NCBI GenBank assembly: GCA_023227945.1
Contig: JALOCC010000019.1
Coordinates: 1-32,043, forward strand
Direction: 5' to 3'
From: Candidatus Omnitrophota bacterium
GTDB lineage: Bacteria; Omnitrophota; Gorgyraeia; Duberdicusellales; 4484-171
Length of the DNA stretch: 32,043 bases
Position 1 is the first letter of the stretch; each line of letters opens with the position of its first letter. Made by a program: the position numbers and the translations under genes. Below are positions 14,463-23,502 of the stretch, one piece after another. The notes below the pieces were generated by a model. The model made no database searches. It saw nothing but the letters and a program-made list of their open reading frames with translations, and was not told where the DNA came from.

Positions 14463-16079
14463 CCAATTCATTCTCTTATCAAACTGAGAGATAGAGCTGC
14501 CAGAAGAGCCTTTTTTAAGTTCTTCTGGCGTCTTTATTTCTGGTAGGTCATAGAAGGTAATCCTAATCTTTGAGGGATTCTCGTGATAGATAATCTTTTT
14601 GATAAGAAGATGTAGCAGTTCGCCTTGTTTGGTAGACGGCAGCTTATCAAATGTTTCACTGAACAATCTTAGGGTCTGAACTATAATAGCAGGGTCAAGT
14701 ATCTTCGATTTTTCTCTTTCAATCTCAAGATTAAGTTCTTGAAGTCTGTTTTCTAAAGCCTCTTTTACTTCTTCAAGCTTTTCCAATGCCTCTTCAACAA
14801 GAGAGAATTTCTTCCGTTCGATAGACGCTATTAAAGGCTGTGCCTTGTTATTATTTTTGGTCAGCTTACCAATAATTTCGGCTTTTTCTTTTTGTAAACC
14901 GGGTAGCTTGTTCTTAGATGATTTCATAGCAGCACTGACAATAGAGTCTATGATATTTTTGTGATTCGCTATAAATTTGATTCTATCTATAACCAGATGT
15001 TCTAATTCTCTGGCAGGAGTGCTTTTGATACAGCAGGCGTTTTTATCCGAATGACCTACTCGCGTACATTTGTAATATAGATACGGCCTTCCTTTCTTTA
15101 GAGAATAGTTGGGCGACATCTGTGATTTGCAATGGTCGCACCAAACCAAGCCTCTTAGTAAATGACCATATTTATTTTCACTTACTGAACCTTTTGTTTG
15201 AGCATTTGAGTTAATGATACGCTGCACTCTATCAAATAAATTCTTGCTGATAATGGTTTTCCAATTCGCTTGAAAATACTCTCGTTCTTCTTTATCCCCT
15301 TTTCTTGTTATAGCCACAGTTTTACCTATGTAAACAGGATTCTTGAGAATATTCAATATAATACCTTCGGTAAATTTATTTCCTCCCTTGACATCACCCG
15401 TCTTGGTTTTCCACGTTTTTGTGCGATAGCCAAGACCATTAAAATATGTAGCGATACGATTTGCAGATTGCACTTCGGTATATTTTGCGAAAATACGCTT
15501 TGCTATTTTTGTTTCTTTTGGGTTTACTTTCAGTATGCCTTTTTCGCTTGGATGAAAATCGTACCCTAAGGGAGGATATCCGCCGTGGAATAGGCCTTTT
15601 TTTGCACGATACCTCATTCTGTCTCTGGTTCTTTCGCTGGCAAGACGTCTTTCGAACTCGGCGAAACTTAGGAGAACCTGTAAGATTAACTTACCAGTGG
15701 CGTCAGCAGTACTAAATGTTTGACTGGCACAACATATATTTATACCGTGTTCTTCCAATTTAGGCCATATTTGGAAGAATTGCACAAGGTCTCTACTAAA
15801 GCGGTCGATGCTTTTGACAATTATCATATCAAATTTGCCCTGCTCAGCATCCTGTAATAGTCGTTTTAAGGCAGGTCTATCCAAAGTTCCGCCAGAGTAA
15901 TTTCTATCATCGTATCTTGTTGGAATGAGTTTCCAGTGAGGGCGGGTTTTAAAAAAACTTTCGCATATGTCTCTTTGGCTTTCTATTGTATCACTTGGCG
16001 AAATTTCTTCTGGATCTTGGTCAGATATCCTTGTATATACTACGCAGGTAAATTTCTTCTCAGCGTCTTTTGTGAACAT
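14451..16079 (-). CDS. Large serine recombinase (site-specific integrase)
   Basis: 542 aa. The resolvase domain (about 10-165) has the catalytic serine S19 in VYTRISDQ, DDRNYSGGTLDRP, the KSIDRFSRD arginine motif and FAEFERRLASERTRDR. Next come a Recombinase domain (about 175-290), a zinc ribbon with CDHC and a later paired C-C (about 330-375), and a coiled coil (about 400-460). AGAGGA precedes ATG 16079. The last codons and TAG are read from the complement of the tRNA-Asn 3' end, so the gene abuts the att site. It probably catalyses integration of this island; excision normally needs a directionality factor. Confidence 0.94.
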   Translation of the reverse strand: MFTKDAEKKFTCVVYTRISDQDPEEISPSDTIESQRDICESFFKTRPHWKLIPTRYDDRNYSGGTLDRPALKRLLQDAEQGKFDMIIVKSIDRFSRDLVQFFQIWPKLEEHGINICCASQTFSTADATGKLILQVLLSFAEFERRLASERTRDRMRYRAKKGLFHGGYPPLGYDFHPSEKGILKVNPKETKIAKRIFAKYTEVQSANRIATYFNGLGYRTKTWKTKTGDVKGGNKFTEGIILNILKNPVYIGKTVAITRKGDKEEREYFQANWKTIISKNLFDRVQRIINSNAQTKGSVSENKYGHLLRGLVWCDHCKSQMSPNYSLKKGRPYLYYKCTRVGHSDKNACCIKSTPARELEHLVIDRIKFIANHKNIIDSIVSAAMKSSKNKLPGLQKEKAEIIGKLTKNNNKAQPLIASIERKKFSLVEEALEKLEEVKEALENRLQELNLEIEREKSKILDPAIIVQTLRLFSETFDKLPSTKQGELLHLLIKKIIYHENPSKIRITFYDLPEIKTPEELKKGSSGSSISQFDKRMNWLPG

Positions 16080-16284
16080 ATCCTCTTGCCCCCTTAGCTT
16101 AATTGACTTTGATTATATAGCAAAGTATAATAAATGACAATATTGCACAAGGAATGGAGGAGACTATGAGACAATGCAAGAATCGTTAATGATTACTCGC
16201 GAAGTGGCTGAGTTGAGTTCCTCAGGGCTCGACAGATGAATCAGCGAGTGTGCTATTAGAAAAGATTAAACTGGATAAGAAGAA
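16080..16284 (+). other. Divergent spacer with a mini-ORF (possible excisionase remnant)
   Basis: No complete gene. A 21-codon frame at 16174-16239 encodes MQESLMITREVAELSSSGLDR. Its MITREVAELS phrase resembles the first helix of MerR/excisionase-type winged HTH proteins before a stop codon. GGAGGAG (16156-16162) precedes it, though an out-of-frame ATG at 16166 is closer to that box. AT-rich sequence at 16100-16135 may hold the promoters for the recombinase and the rightward cassette. Confidence 0.35.
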
Positions 16285-18669
16285 ATGAATCTCAAACCAC
16301 TGCTTACAAAAATAAAGTATTATGCAACTACCTCTTGGACTCGAACAATAACTTTAAGTTCACACCTTCTTGAGAACCTTAAGAAATGCATTGTTGCGAC
16401 TCGTAAGCGTATGATTTCCATTCGCCATAAACTTAAATCGATGATGGCTACCGCGCGACAGCGCGCCGGATTATCTTATATACGAGTAATGAATTGTTAT
16501 TTCACCGTGGCAGGTAGCGCTAAGAAGTGCTTTACAATTATTAGTAATTGTGCGGCTTCTATCTTCGGCTTATTTATACTCTTTATTCTTTATATGCCAT
16601 TGGCGCAGAGCGTAGTTGGTAAGATTAGCAATCTCGACGCCATATTTCTTGCGATAGGGGGTTTGATAGGTACTATATTGGCCTTAGTTATCTCACTCTC
16701 AATAATCCCTATTCAAGCAGCTGCCGAAAGTTTCTCGTCCTCGATTATTCGACTATACAGAGAGGACAAGGTAACTCGATATATATTTGCATTGTTGTCA
16801 ATTTTCTGTCTTATTTCTTTCCTAATGGCGATAGGTGAAGCATTTGGGTACGCAAAGGCAGTATTATTACCTATAGCAATCTTGTTTGTTGCAATGTCCA
16901 TTGATCTATTAAGGTGGCATCATCGCCACATAACAAATCTATTAGGATCCAATGATGCTATTAGCCAATTATCGAGCACAGTTAAGTCTTATCTGGACAA
17001 GACTTGCAAGAACATTGCCTTTTGGGCCAGATTTAAATGGATGTTTTTACCAAAAGCAGAACAGGATAAATTACCCGTTAAGGCAATGGAGCAGTTTTTG
17101 TCTCAACAATCTTACAATATAGGGCCGTTAAAGATTTGGTTAAACGAATTTGCAGAAGTAGCACATAAGGCAATTGTAAAGCAAGAAGTATTAAGAGCTC
17201 AACTCGCGATATTTGCAATGGCAGATATTGCTTGTTATTTCTTGGACAAACGAAAAGATAATCTCCGCATTTATGCAGAAACAGAAGCATTGGGGTTAGT
17301 TTTAGGCAGTGACGTGAATGATATCTTGACCCCAATCTATGAGCATTATCGCAATATCTCTCGTAATGCAATAGATAAGAAAGTGGAAACGGCTGCGATT
17401 TGTGTAGTCCAAGCATTGGGTAAAATTTCTATACATATAACCAACCTTAAGTCTCCGGCATTCCATAAGAATACGGCGCCCTTAACCTATCTTCCAGTAG
17501 GATATTTGAGTACTTGTGTCGAGATGGCTCAAATAGAAAAAATGAATGATGTTGCATTACAAGGAGCCAATATTCTTTTGGATGTTGTAAAGGCTTCTCC
17601 TGTCAATGTTGATATAGCGGATGTTCACCTTACCATACTCAAAGAACTAACGAAGATAGCTGTGGAATTTCTTGCAAAAGGCAATGTCGCTCTTAGTAAC
17701 CACGTTATAACAAATATAATGACTGTGGGGCATATTGCTGTTGCGGGGAAACACTTTAACGTTGATGCAATAATGAAACAGCTTTTGGATTATATATACA
17801 GTCTATTGGTAGGCGCAGTAACTCAACAACGACTTGCTCCAGCGACTTTCCTTAATTTGCCATTGACACCACCGTATGACTTAACCCAAGAGGTTTCTTT
17901 GGGATATCTTGTTGCAAGAGCTCAAGATTTAATTGAGAAACCAGATGAGGAAAAGCACTGGATAAATCCGTACAGCGATTTTATTGAACTAAATGAATCG
18001 ATTACGCGTCATTTGTATAAGATTGGCGAGCAGATTGATTTCGGCCCCAATTTCCTTCTTTGGCATATAATTCATACGATAATGCACATCTCAAAAATTT
18101 TCTTTAGTCTATTACAAAAGCCAATAACAGACAATAGCGACCATATCAAGGAACTGAAAGATTGCTTCAAATGGTATCTTAGTTTCTTCTGGCTTGTGTT
18201 TTCAAATAAGAAAACCTTTATTGAGCTGACATTTGCTGAAGAAGCCACAGACGGTCTTGCGGTTATCGGGATGCTTTTCTACAGCATCGACCATAAAGAT
18301 ATCACTCAGATGTGTATTGATAACATTGCCTCTATTGCAGAATCCTATCAGGAGATAGCCAAACCAAATTCACTCCCACAAGCAGCTTTTTCTTTTAATA
18401 TAGTCGATGTTATAATGCCTCTTTGGCAGGTTCGTATTTTAATGGAAGCCAAAACAGATGCAGATTTCCTTAATAAAATTGATAATAAGTTGGCAGTCTT
18501 CCTTAAAGGAAGGGTGATGTCCTTAGTGGGTGTTGAGCCTTTAGAAACAAGAAAACGGCAGCTACAAAGACAGCTTCAGGAAGAATTGCATTTTAGTCAA
18601 TGGGAGAAGGCAGTAGGAGTACTTCAGCAACTTCTCAAACCTAACGATGTCAAGAATGATACAGATTGA
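16285..18669 (+). CDS. Four-helix membrane protein with large cytoplasmic region (DUF2254-like)
   Basis: 794 aa: a basic N-terminal segment (1-80, many K/R), four hydrophobic helices (about 88-110, 118-143, 166-185 and 190-209), then about 580 residues of helical soluble region. The helix 2 to 3 stretch (LIGTILALVISLSIIPIQAA, then an ARG/SER/TYR-rich loop) resembles DUF2254 membrane proteins by eye; I am not sure. The next gene starts within its last 23 bp, so it is the first gene of a tight run with the HEPN and TIR genes. I infer it is the membrane sensor or effector of that cassette. Confidence 0.78.
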   Translation: MNLKPLLTKIKYYATTSWTRTITLSSHLLENLKKCIVATRKRMISIRHKLKSMMATARQRAGLSYIRVMNCYFTVAGSAKKCFTIISNCAASIFGLFILFILYMPLAQSVVGKISNLDAIFLAIGGLIGTILALVISLSIIPIQAAAESFSSSIIRLYREDKVTRYIFALLSIFCLISFLMAIGEAFGYAKAVLLPIAILFVAMSIDLLRWHHRHITNLLGSNDAISQLSSTVKSYLDKTCKNIAFWARFKWMFLPKAEQDKLPVKAMEQFLSQQSYNIGPLKIWLNEFAEVAHKAIVKQEVLRAQLAIFAMADIACYFLDKRKDNLRIYAETEALGLVLGSDVNDILTPIYEHYRNISRNAIDKKVETAAICVVQALGKISIHITNLKSPAFHKNTAPLTYLPVGYLSTCVEMAQIEKMNDVALQGANILLDVVKASPVNVDIADVHLTILKELTKIAVEFLAKGNVALSNHVITNIMTVGHIAVAGKHFNVDAIMKQLLDYIYSLLVGAVTQQRLAPATFLNLPLTPPYDLTQEVSLGYLVARAQDLIEKPDEEKHWINPYSDFIELNESITRHLYKIGEQIDFGPNFLLWHIIHTIMHISKIFFSLLQKPITDNSDHIKELKDCFKWYLSFFWLVFSNKKTFIELTFAEEATDGLAVIGMLFYSIDHKDITQMCIDNIASIAESYQEIAKPNSLPQAAFSFNIVDVIMPLWQVRILMEAKTDADFLNKIDNKLAVFLKGRVMSLVGVEPLETRKRQLQRQLQEELHFSQWEKAVGVLQQLLKPNDVKNDTD

Positions 18670-19888
18670 AATTAAAGACAATAAGAAAGTTGAGTTTGCC
18701 TTAGAGGAGTTGAAGAAAACAGTGCACGATAATGTATTTCACCACTCCTTATGTAGTAATATTCTGCTTTTTAACGTTGACATAAAGGGAATTAAAAAAA
18801 TCAGGGAAAGACTAAATTTGCTTCTTGTTTCCATTTCGAGATTCCAGAAATACACTTCGCATTCAATAGAAGATTTTAAGAGGGCGATTTTGGAAGAAAT
18901 TGAAGCAAGGAAAGGAATAAAACCCGAAGTTTTCCGTTTTATTTTTTATCTTAACATCGAACGTAGTAGTATTGAAAAGAAACGGTTTTTTGCATTAAGA
19001 GGAAGTAAGCTTTTTAGCAGGACCCATAGTTTTATTGATAGGAATTTTAATTTAGAAAAATTTATTGCGGAATCAAGACTTTATGTCAATGTTAAAATCC
19101 CACCGAGCCCTGCGATGTTCCAACCTTTTGAATGTATAGTTTCAGGAAGGAATGATGGAGAGGCATTTTGGAAAGCGTTTGATATATTTGAATTATTTAG
19201 AGCTATACTCAATTTTAGTAATAATTTTGGTGTCATTTCTGTTCATTTCGGCAGTAGGCACGCTTACTTAAATAGTTTTTTGCCTTCACCGTTTTGTTTA
19301 GTTTATAATTCGAAAAGAGAATACCTTCATTTTAGATATGATTTAATCGAATACAAATATAAGACCTTTAATAGAACCGGGGCATTCTTTAAACCCGAAG
19401 TTTTTAGACTGCTATTAAAAGTTTTTCGAGATGAAATCAAGGAAGAAAGCATAGAGGTAATTATATTAGAAGCCCTATTTCATTATGTAAAAGCGCTGGA
19501 TTCTTTGGAGTGGGAGACAGATTTTCTTAAATTATGGAGGATTTTGGAAGTAATTACATTCTATTCTGAAGAATCGACTATTAAGCTAACAGGCAATCGA
19601 ATTAAACTATTATTTCATCAAACTCCCAAATGGAATTATGTCATTGATTTTTTATGTTCACTAAGGAATGAATTGGTCCACAAAGGTAACTTCCCGGAAG
19701 AAGGTTCAGACCAAGTAAGTGCCTTGAAGTTCATAGTTGAAAATGCAATATCGATATTGATATCTATGCGAAAAGACTTTAAAGACAAAGCTGCTTTGAG
19801 GCTCTTTTATGAAAATGATTCTTCTGGCACAGGTGATTTAAGAAAGAAAATCTCTGTGATTAAAAAAATATTAGCTTACAGGAAATGA
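18647..19888 (+). CDS. HEPN-domain protein (putative RNase)
   Basis: 413 aa. The C-terminal third is alpha-helical and carries RNELVH (R340 to H345), the R-x4-H motif of HEPN ribonucleases, with an upstream conserved-looking FLKLWRILEVI helix as in ApeA-like HEPN proteins. The N-terminal 270 residues are mixed alpha/beta and unrecognised; they may sense the trigger. It overlaps the membrane-protein gene by 23 bp; an in-frame ATG at 18656 is an alternative start. HEPN RNases commonly act in abortive defence by cutting tRNA or mRNA. Activity here is inferred from the motif only. Confidence 0.78.
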   Translation: MSRMIQIEIKDNKKVEFALEELKKTVHDNVFHHSLCSNILLFNVDIKGIKKIRERLNLLLVSISRFQKYTSHSIEDFKRAILEEIEARKGIKPEVFRFIFYLNIERSSIEKKRFFALRGSKLFSRTHSFIDRNFNLEKFIAESRLYVNVKIPPSPAMFQPFECIVSGRNDGEAFWKAFDIFELFRAILNFSNNFGVISVHFGSRHAYLNSFLPSPFCLVYNSKREYLHFRYDLIEYKYKTFNRTGAFFKPEVFRLLLKVFRDEIKEESIEVIILEALFHYVKALDSLEWETDFLKLWRILEVITFYSEESTIKLTGNRIKLLFHQTPKWNYVIDFLCSLRNELVHKGNFPEEGSDQVSALKFIVENAISILISMRKDFKDKAALRLFYENDSSGTGDLRKKISVIKKILAYRK

Positions 19889-19960
19889 GCAATATACTTT
19901 AACGACGAATCGGCGCGCGTGTTGTTGGAAAAAATAAAGTCGAGTAAGAGGACGAAAAAA

Positions 19961-21241
19961 ATGGAAGAAAATAATTTAGTGCAACGTATAGAGGTACTTT
20001 ATGGTCAGTTATCTTCGCTTGGAGAAACGATAAAATCATCTATCAACCATAAAGATAAAAGCGATTCTTCTTATCCTCAGGCCGCCAAAAGATACAATGT
20101 TATACTAAAACAGCTACAAGAATTAACTAAAGACATCGACTATATTCGAGAAAGTATATCACAGTTCACCGAATATGAAGAAAAGAGCTTTATGTATCAC
20201 GGTAATTACGGATACGCAATCAACCTATTAACAGATATCAATATGTTAGTTTCTTCTATTTCTAAATTTAAGAGCAGTATTGCTTTGGAGGCGAAAAAGA
20301 TACAAGGCGAAAAGCCCTTGATATTTATTAGCTACGATGGAGACGAATTAGCACTCGCGGATTTCGTAAAAGTTATTATTACCAGATGGGCAGCAGACAA
20401 GATTGAAACATTCGTTGCTCGAAGAGATATTGGTTCCGGAGACAATCCGCTCAAGACTATGATGGAACTTAAGTTAAAAAATGCTGATGCTATAATTACA
20501 ATTTGTTCAATTAAGTCTAAAGAAAGTGGTTGGGTGTGGTGGGAATCGGCTGTTTTATGGGCTAAAGACCGGAAAATTTTTCCTTTATGTAGCAATATAT
20601 CTCCGGGTGGTTTTGGTGCCCCACTTAATTTGGTATCTCAAGGAAAATACTTTTTCGACGAAACTGAGTTTATGGAAACTATTCAAGTGGTTTGTTCTGA
20701 ATTTGACATCCAGACAGTAATAAAAGAGTTTTCTCAGGAAGAGAAAAAAGAGTATGAAAAGCTAAAGAGTGAATATTCAATACCGAAGACAACCTCAAAA
20801 ATAGATGTTGTTTTTGAAACGCTGGAAATGACTCAAAACTTGCACAAGTATTCCTTGATATTTGATGTATGGAATCTTGGAGATAAGGCATTTGAGAACG
20901 TAGTGGCTGAACTGTGGTTTCCTACTAAATATCTTGAAAAGACTGAATGGAATTATTCTCATTTACAAGCGGTTGAGTCAGAAGAAAAGAGGGGATATAC
21001 TTGTTTGACCTTTGATTTTTCTGCTTTGCCAGACACCGGGAAGAGACAATTTGGGAAAGATTTGTTGCCAAAGAAGCGCTTGAGAATATTTGGTAAAGGT
21101 GGGATTTCAATACTCCAATATCATATGACCCACGATTTATGGTGGGACGTAACGAAGTATGAAGTTGTATGGAAGGTATACATCAATGGTGGAGCTCCCC
21201 ACGAAGGTAAGATTTCTTTGCAGTCACTTCAACAATTTTGA
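19961..21241 (+). CDS. TIR-domain protein with coiled coil and beta-sandwich
   Basis: 426 aa from ATG 19961, chosen because AGAGGA lies 8 bp upstream (an upstream GTG at 19919 lacks one). Residues 1-115 are coiled-coil/helical. Residues 118-255 form a TIR-like domain: LIFISY (120-125), RRDIGSGDN, DAIITICS, and W-WESAV with E195 at the usual catalytic glutamate. The C-terminal 150 residues look like a beta-sandwich. Bacterial TIR domains usually degrade NAD+ or make signalling nucleotides on infection; this is inferred here. It lies in the same run as the HEPN gene, 72 bp after it. Confidence 0.85.
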   Translation: MEENNLVQRIEVLYGQLSSLGETIKSSINHKDKSDSSYPQAAKRYNVILKQLQELTKDIDYIRESISQFTEYEEKSFMYHGNYGYAINLLTDINMLVSSISKFKSSIALEAKKIQGEKPLIFISYDGDELALADFVKVIITRWAADKIETFVARRDIGSGDNPLKTMMELKLKNADAIITICSIKSKESGWVWWESAVLWAKDRKIFPLCSNISPGGFGAPLNLVSQGKYFFDETEFMETIQVVCSEFDIQTVIKEFSQEEKKEYEKLKSEYSIPKTTSKIDVVFETLEMTQNLHKYSLIFDVWNLGDKAFENVVAELWFPTKYLEKTEWNYSHLQAVESEEKRGYTCLTFDFSALPDTGKRQFGKDLLPKKRLRIFGKGGISILQYHMTHDLWWDVTKYEVVWKVYINGGAPHEGKISLQSLQQF

Positions 21242-21252
21242 AGGAAGGAACT

Positions 21253-22440
21253 ATGAAGATTGATTGGACAAATATTTGGTCTTGGATAGTTGTAACGATA
21301 GCGTCTATAGCTGGGATAGTTACTTTTTTATTGAATATTGGCAAAATCTTTTCTGGAATCGGAAAGGCTTGGCATTGGCTTTATCGTAGAATTACTCGAT
21401 ATCAACCGCGAGTGCCGAAAGAGACATTACGTTTAATACCGAAACCACGTCATAGCTGGTGGAGTATGGGGACATTCGATGGCGAACCTTCTATGCAGCT
21501 TGTCTGTGATTGGTACGTTACAAACATAACAAATCAAGCTGTTAAGGTGTGTGGCGCCAGAGTACGGAAACCGAAAGTTGATGGTCATATGATGGTTCGA
21601 CATCAAAAAGAAAATATATACGGGGGATACTATATCCCTCCTCAGTATACCACTGACGGAAGGGCAGATTTTTGGATTCATCCGCCTATAAAGAAAATTG
21701 GAGAGCCATTAGTCCTTGATCTCGAATTTATTGACCAATACGGAAATATTCATAGGGTTAAAAAGGTTAAATTTAACGCTCCTCAACCAAAGAAGAAGGA
21801 TGTTGAACCACCGATGGAATCAATAGCAACCATAAAAGACCCTATCGAAAAAGAGATTTTAAGCGTTCTTCAAAGCGAGGCGCATCGCTATAAAGACTGC
21901 GGACGACGAGTTGGAGGACTTGGTAGTGTTGTTCTAAACTATCAGGGGCGCAAAGTTACGGGTGTGGGAACTGATTGGAGAACGGCTGATTCCCCAGAAA
22001 TGCAATCGATTGTTCCTGACCCACAGAGCGCAAAACTTGAATCCGACAATGGGACAATCCTTGTACGCTATTTTCAATCACTTACAGGAAAAGATATACA
22101 ACGATTTTGTGAAGTTTTGCTTCAACGAATATCCAAAGGCAATGCTTATGCGCCAATCGGCTATTTTTTTCTGTATGTAGGATATCGAACAAATATATTG
22201 AAAGGTGTATTAAAATCTGCTAAAGATAATTTGAAGGGTGATTCGGGGTACGGATTCAGTGATTTACTTCGACTTTTAGATGGTATACTTAAATATGAAT
22301 ACCAAAACTTTAATTCAGAAACCTTAGATATTATAGAACAATTTATTGATGGGTTGGACGATGAGTGTCTCTTCCGTATCCCAGAACGTGTTCGAGCAAT
22401 AAGGGCATATATTCTATCTAATAAAATTATCTCATCATAA
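21253..22440 (+). CDS. Membrane-anchored protein of the TIR/HEPN cassette, unknown family
   Basis: 395 aa from ATG 21253 (AAGGA just upstream at 21241-21245; an overlapping TTG at 21238 is less likely). One N-terminal membrane helix (about residues 7-29), a basic linker, then a beta-rich region (about 50-185, with QLVCDWYVTNITNQAVKV) similar in feel to the C-terminal sandwich of the TIR protein, and a helical C-terminus. It begins 11 bp after the TIR stop codon, so the two are cotranslated. I do not recognise the family; a membrane partner or receptor for the TIR protein is a reasonable guess. Confidence 0.75.
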   Translation: MKIDWTNIWSWIVVTIASIAGIVTFLLNIGKIFSGIGKAWHWLYRRITRYQPRVPKETLRLIPKPRHSWWSMGTFDGEPSMQLVCDWYVTNITNQAVKVCGARVRKPKVDGHMMVRHQKENIYGGYYIPPQYTTDGRADFWIHPPIKKIGEPLVLDLEFIDQYGNIHRVKKVKFNAPQPKKKDVEPPMESIATIKDPIEKEILSVLQSEAHRYKDCGRRVGGLGSVVLNYQGRKVTGVGTDWRTADSPEMQSIVPDPQSAKLESDNGTILVRYFQSLTGKDIQRFCEVLLQRISKGNAYAPIGYFFLYVGYRTNILKGVLKSAKDNLKGDSGYGFSDLLRLLDGILKYEYQNFNSETLDIIEQFIDGLDDECLFRIPERVRAIRAYILSNKIISS

Positions 22441-22592
22441 GTCTAATAATTGCTAACAAATTATATAATGAATTATGATATATTAAGTTTGTCAGTAAAG
22501 TATCTTCCGTAAGACAGGATTAAAAAAGGAGGCGGAGTATAATCTAACAATAAAGGTTTCTATATAGAACATAGATTTTCCTGATTTACAAA

Positions 22593-22728
22593 CCAACTTG
22601 CAAGAGGAAAAGACTATGTCTCGAGCGTACAAACGTTTCGGGGCAAGCGGTCTTTCACTTTTACTTGCAAGTTGGGTGAGGGACTTAAAAATGCTTGCCC
22701 CCCTTTTATTTTTGGGCAGGCAAGGAGG
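22593..22728 (+). promoter_or_regulatory. Structured leader with two competing foldings over a Shine-Dalgarno
   Basis: A perfect 12-bp stem pairs CCAACTTGCAAG (22593-22604) with 22664-22675. Within its loop, GGGGCAAGC (22640-22648) is an exact complement of GCTTGCCCC (22693-22701). The same strand can instead pair CTTGCC (22694-22699) with GGCAAG (22719-22724), which overlaps the AAGGAGG box (22722-22728) of the lipoprotein gene. Two exclusive pairings over a ribosome site are the layout of a riboswitch or similar control. No known class is recognised. 22441-22592 is AT-rich spacer. Confidence 0.5.
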
Positions 22729-22735
22729 TGTCTGT

Positions 22736-23128
22736 ATGAAAGAAGCAATTTATCTGATAGTTATCTTAACGTTAGTAGGCGGCTGCGCAAGCTTATCTGA
22801 AAAAGGAGATATTTATCTTCATAATTTAGAAAGACATAAACACTCTAAGGAAATAGTAGTGAGCAGTTCTTATGACGAGGCATTTAATGCAGTAATAGAA
22901 ACTTTTCGCGATTTGGGCATCAATGTGCTCAAGAAGGATTATGAAAATAAGAAAATTTTAGGCTCGCTTTATCCTGAGCATTATATGAATCATTACGGAG
23001 TGTTTTTTAGCGATATGGGAGATAACAAGATAAAAATCACCCTGAAGGCAACGGGTTTTCTTATTAACGAAGATACGATTTTGGAGAAAATAAACGAAAC
23101 ATTATCACAACCTAAACTTAAAAAATAA
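22736..23128 (+). CDS. Lipoprotein, unknown function (130 aa)
   Basis: ATG 22736 follows AAGGAGG at 7 bp. The signal peptide ends in a lipobox V-G-G-C (Cys18). The mature part has VVSSSYDEAFNAVIETFRDLGI and then a beta-rich end, a pattern shared by small periplasmic lipoproteins that carry a BON-like or DUF fold, but I do not assign a family. A longer in-frame start at 22598 would bury the signal peptide and is unlikely. Another small lipoprotein gene follows after 44 bp. Confidence 0.83.
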   Translation: MKEAIYLIVILTLVGGCASLSEKGDIYLHNLERHKHSKEIVVSSSYDEAFNAVIETFRDLGINVLKKDYENKKILGSLYPEHYMNHYGVFFSDMGDNKIKITLKATGFLINEDTILEKINETLSQPKLKK

Positions 23129-23172
23129 GAGATTATTATTGTTTGGAGAACAAATAAAGAAGGAGGATGGAT

Positions 23173-23484
23173 ATGAAAAATTTAATTCTGGTTTTTGTAG
23201 CTATTCTAATCTCTTCTGGTTGCGCAACGTGCTTTGAAGATTTACATATCAGGCAACAGGAAGCCTCTCTATATACTGGAATGTCATATTATGAAGTAGT
23301 AAAGATAGTAGGTAGAGAACCGAACCCTGCTCGAGATACGATTCTTCAGGGAACAGACTCAGAAGGTCAATGGATGACTTGGGTGGTCGGACAAAGCAAA
23401 CTATTAAGGAGCAACTCAAATTTTACTCAGACTTATCATTTAAAATTCAGAAACAGGAAGCTTACTGAATGGTGGAGTTCTTAG
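23173..23484 (+). CDS. Small lipoprotein (103 aa)
   Basis: ATG 23173 is preceded at 6 bp by AGGAGG; the upstream ATG 23167 abuts that box and is rejected. The lipobox S-S-G-C gives Cys18. The mature sequence begins with a short helix and has LYTGMSYYEVVKIVGREPN, resembling the repeat of SmpA/OmlA (BamE-like) proteins: a helix then a glycine-proline turn, with the later TWVVG...YHLKFRNRKL strands. A BamE-like fold is inferred from this pattern only. Paired with the lipoprotein upstream. Confidence 0.82.
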   Translation: MKNLILVFVAILISSGCATCFEDLHIRQQEASLYTGMSYYEVVKIVGREPNPARDTILQGTDSEGQWMTWVVGQSKLLRSNSNFTQTYHLKFRNRKLTEWWSS

Positions 23485-23502
23485 TAAATAATTATAAGCT
23501 TC

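Larger units (their letters stand above)
14143..14465 (+). tRNA. tRNA-Asn (anticodon GTT) with group I intron, CCA encoded
   Basis: Exon 1 is 14143-14177 and exon 2 is 14425-14465. Joined, they give acceptor TCCCCGG/CCGGGGA, D arm GCTC/GAGC, anticodon stem CTGG/CCAG with loop CTGTTAA (anticodon GTT), T arm GTAGG/CCTAC with loop TTCGAGC, discriminator G and encoded CCA (14463-14465). The intron splits anticodon bases 35 and 36. The other tRNAs in this window do not encode CCA; here the CCA lies on the island side of the att core, so it may have come with the island. The last bases double as the recombinase stop region and attL. Confidence 0.95.

Noticed and set aside
22598..22735. Upstream in-frame extension of the lipoprotein gene
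   Set aside because: It would place 46 residues before the signal peptide and lacks support; the AAGGAGG box before ATG 22736 decides the start.
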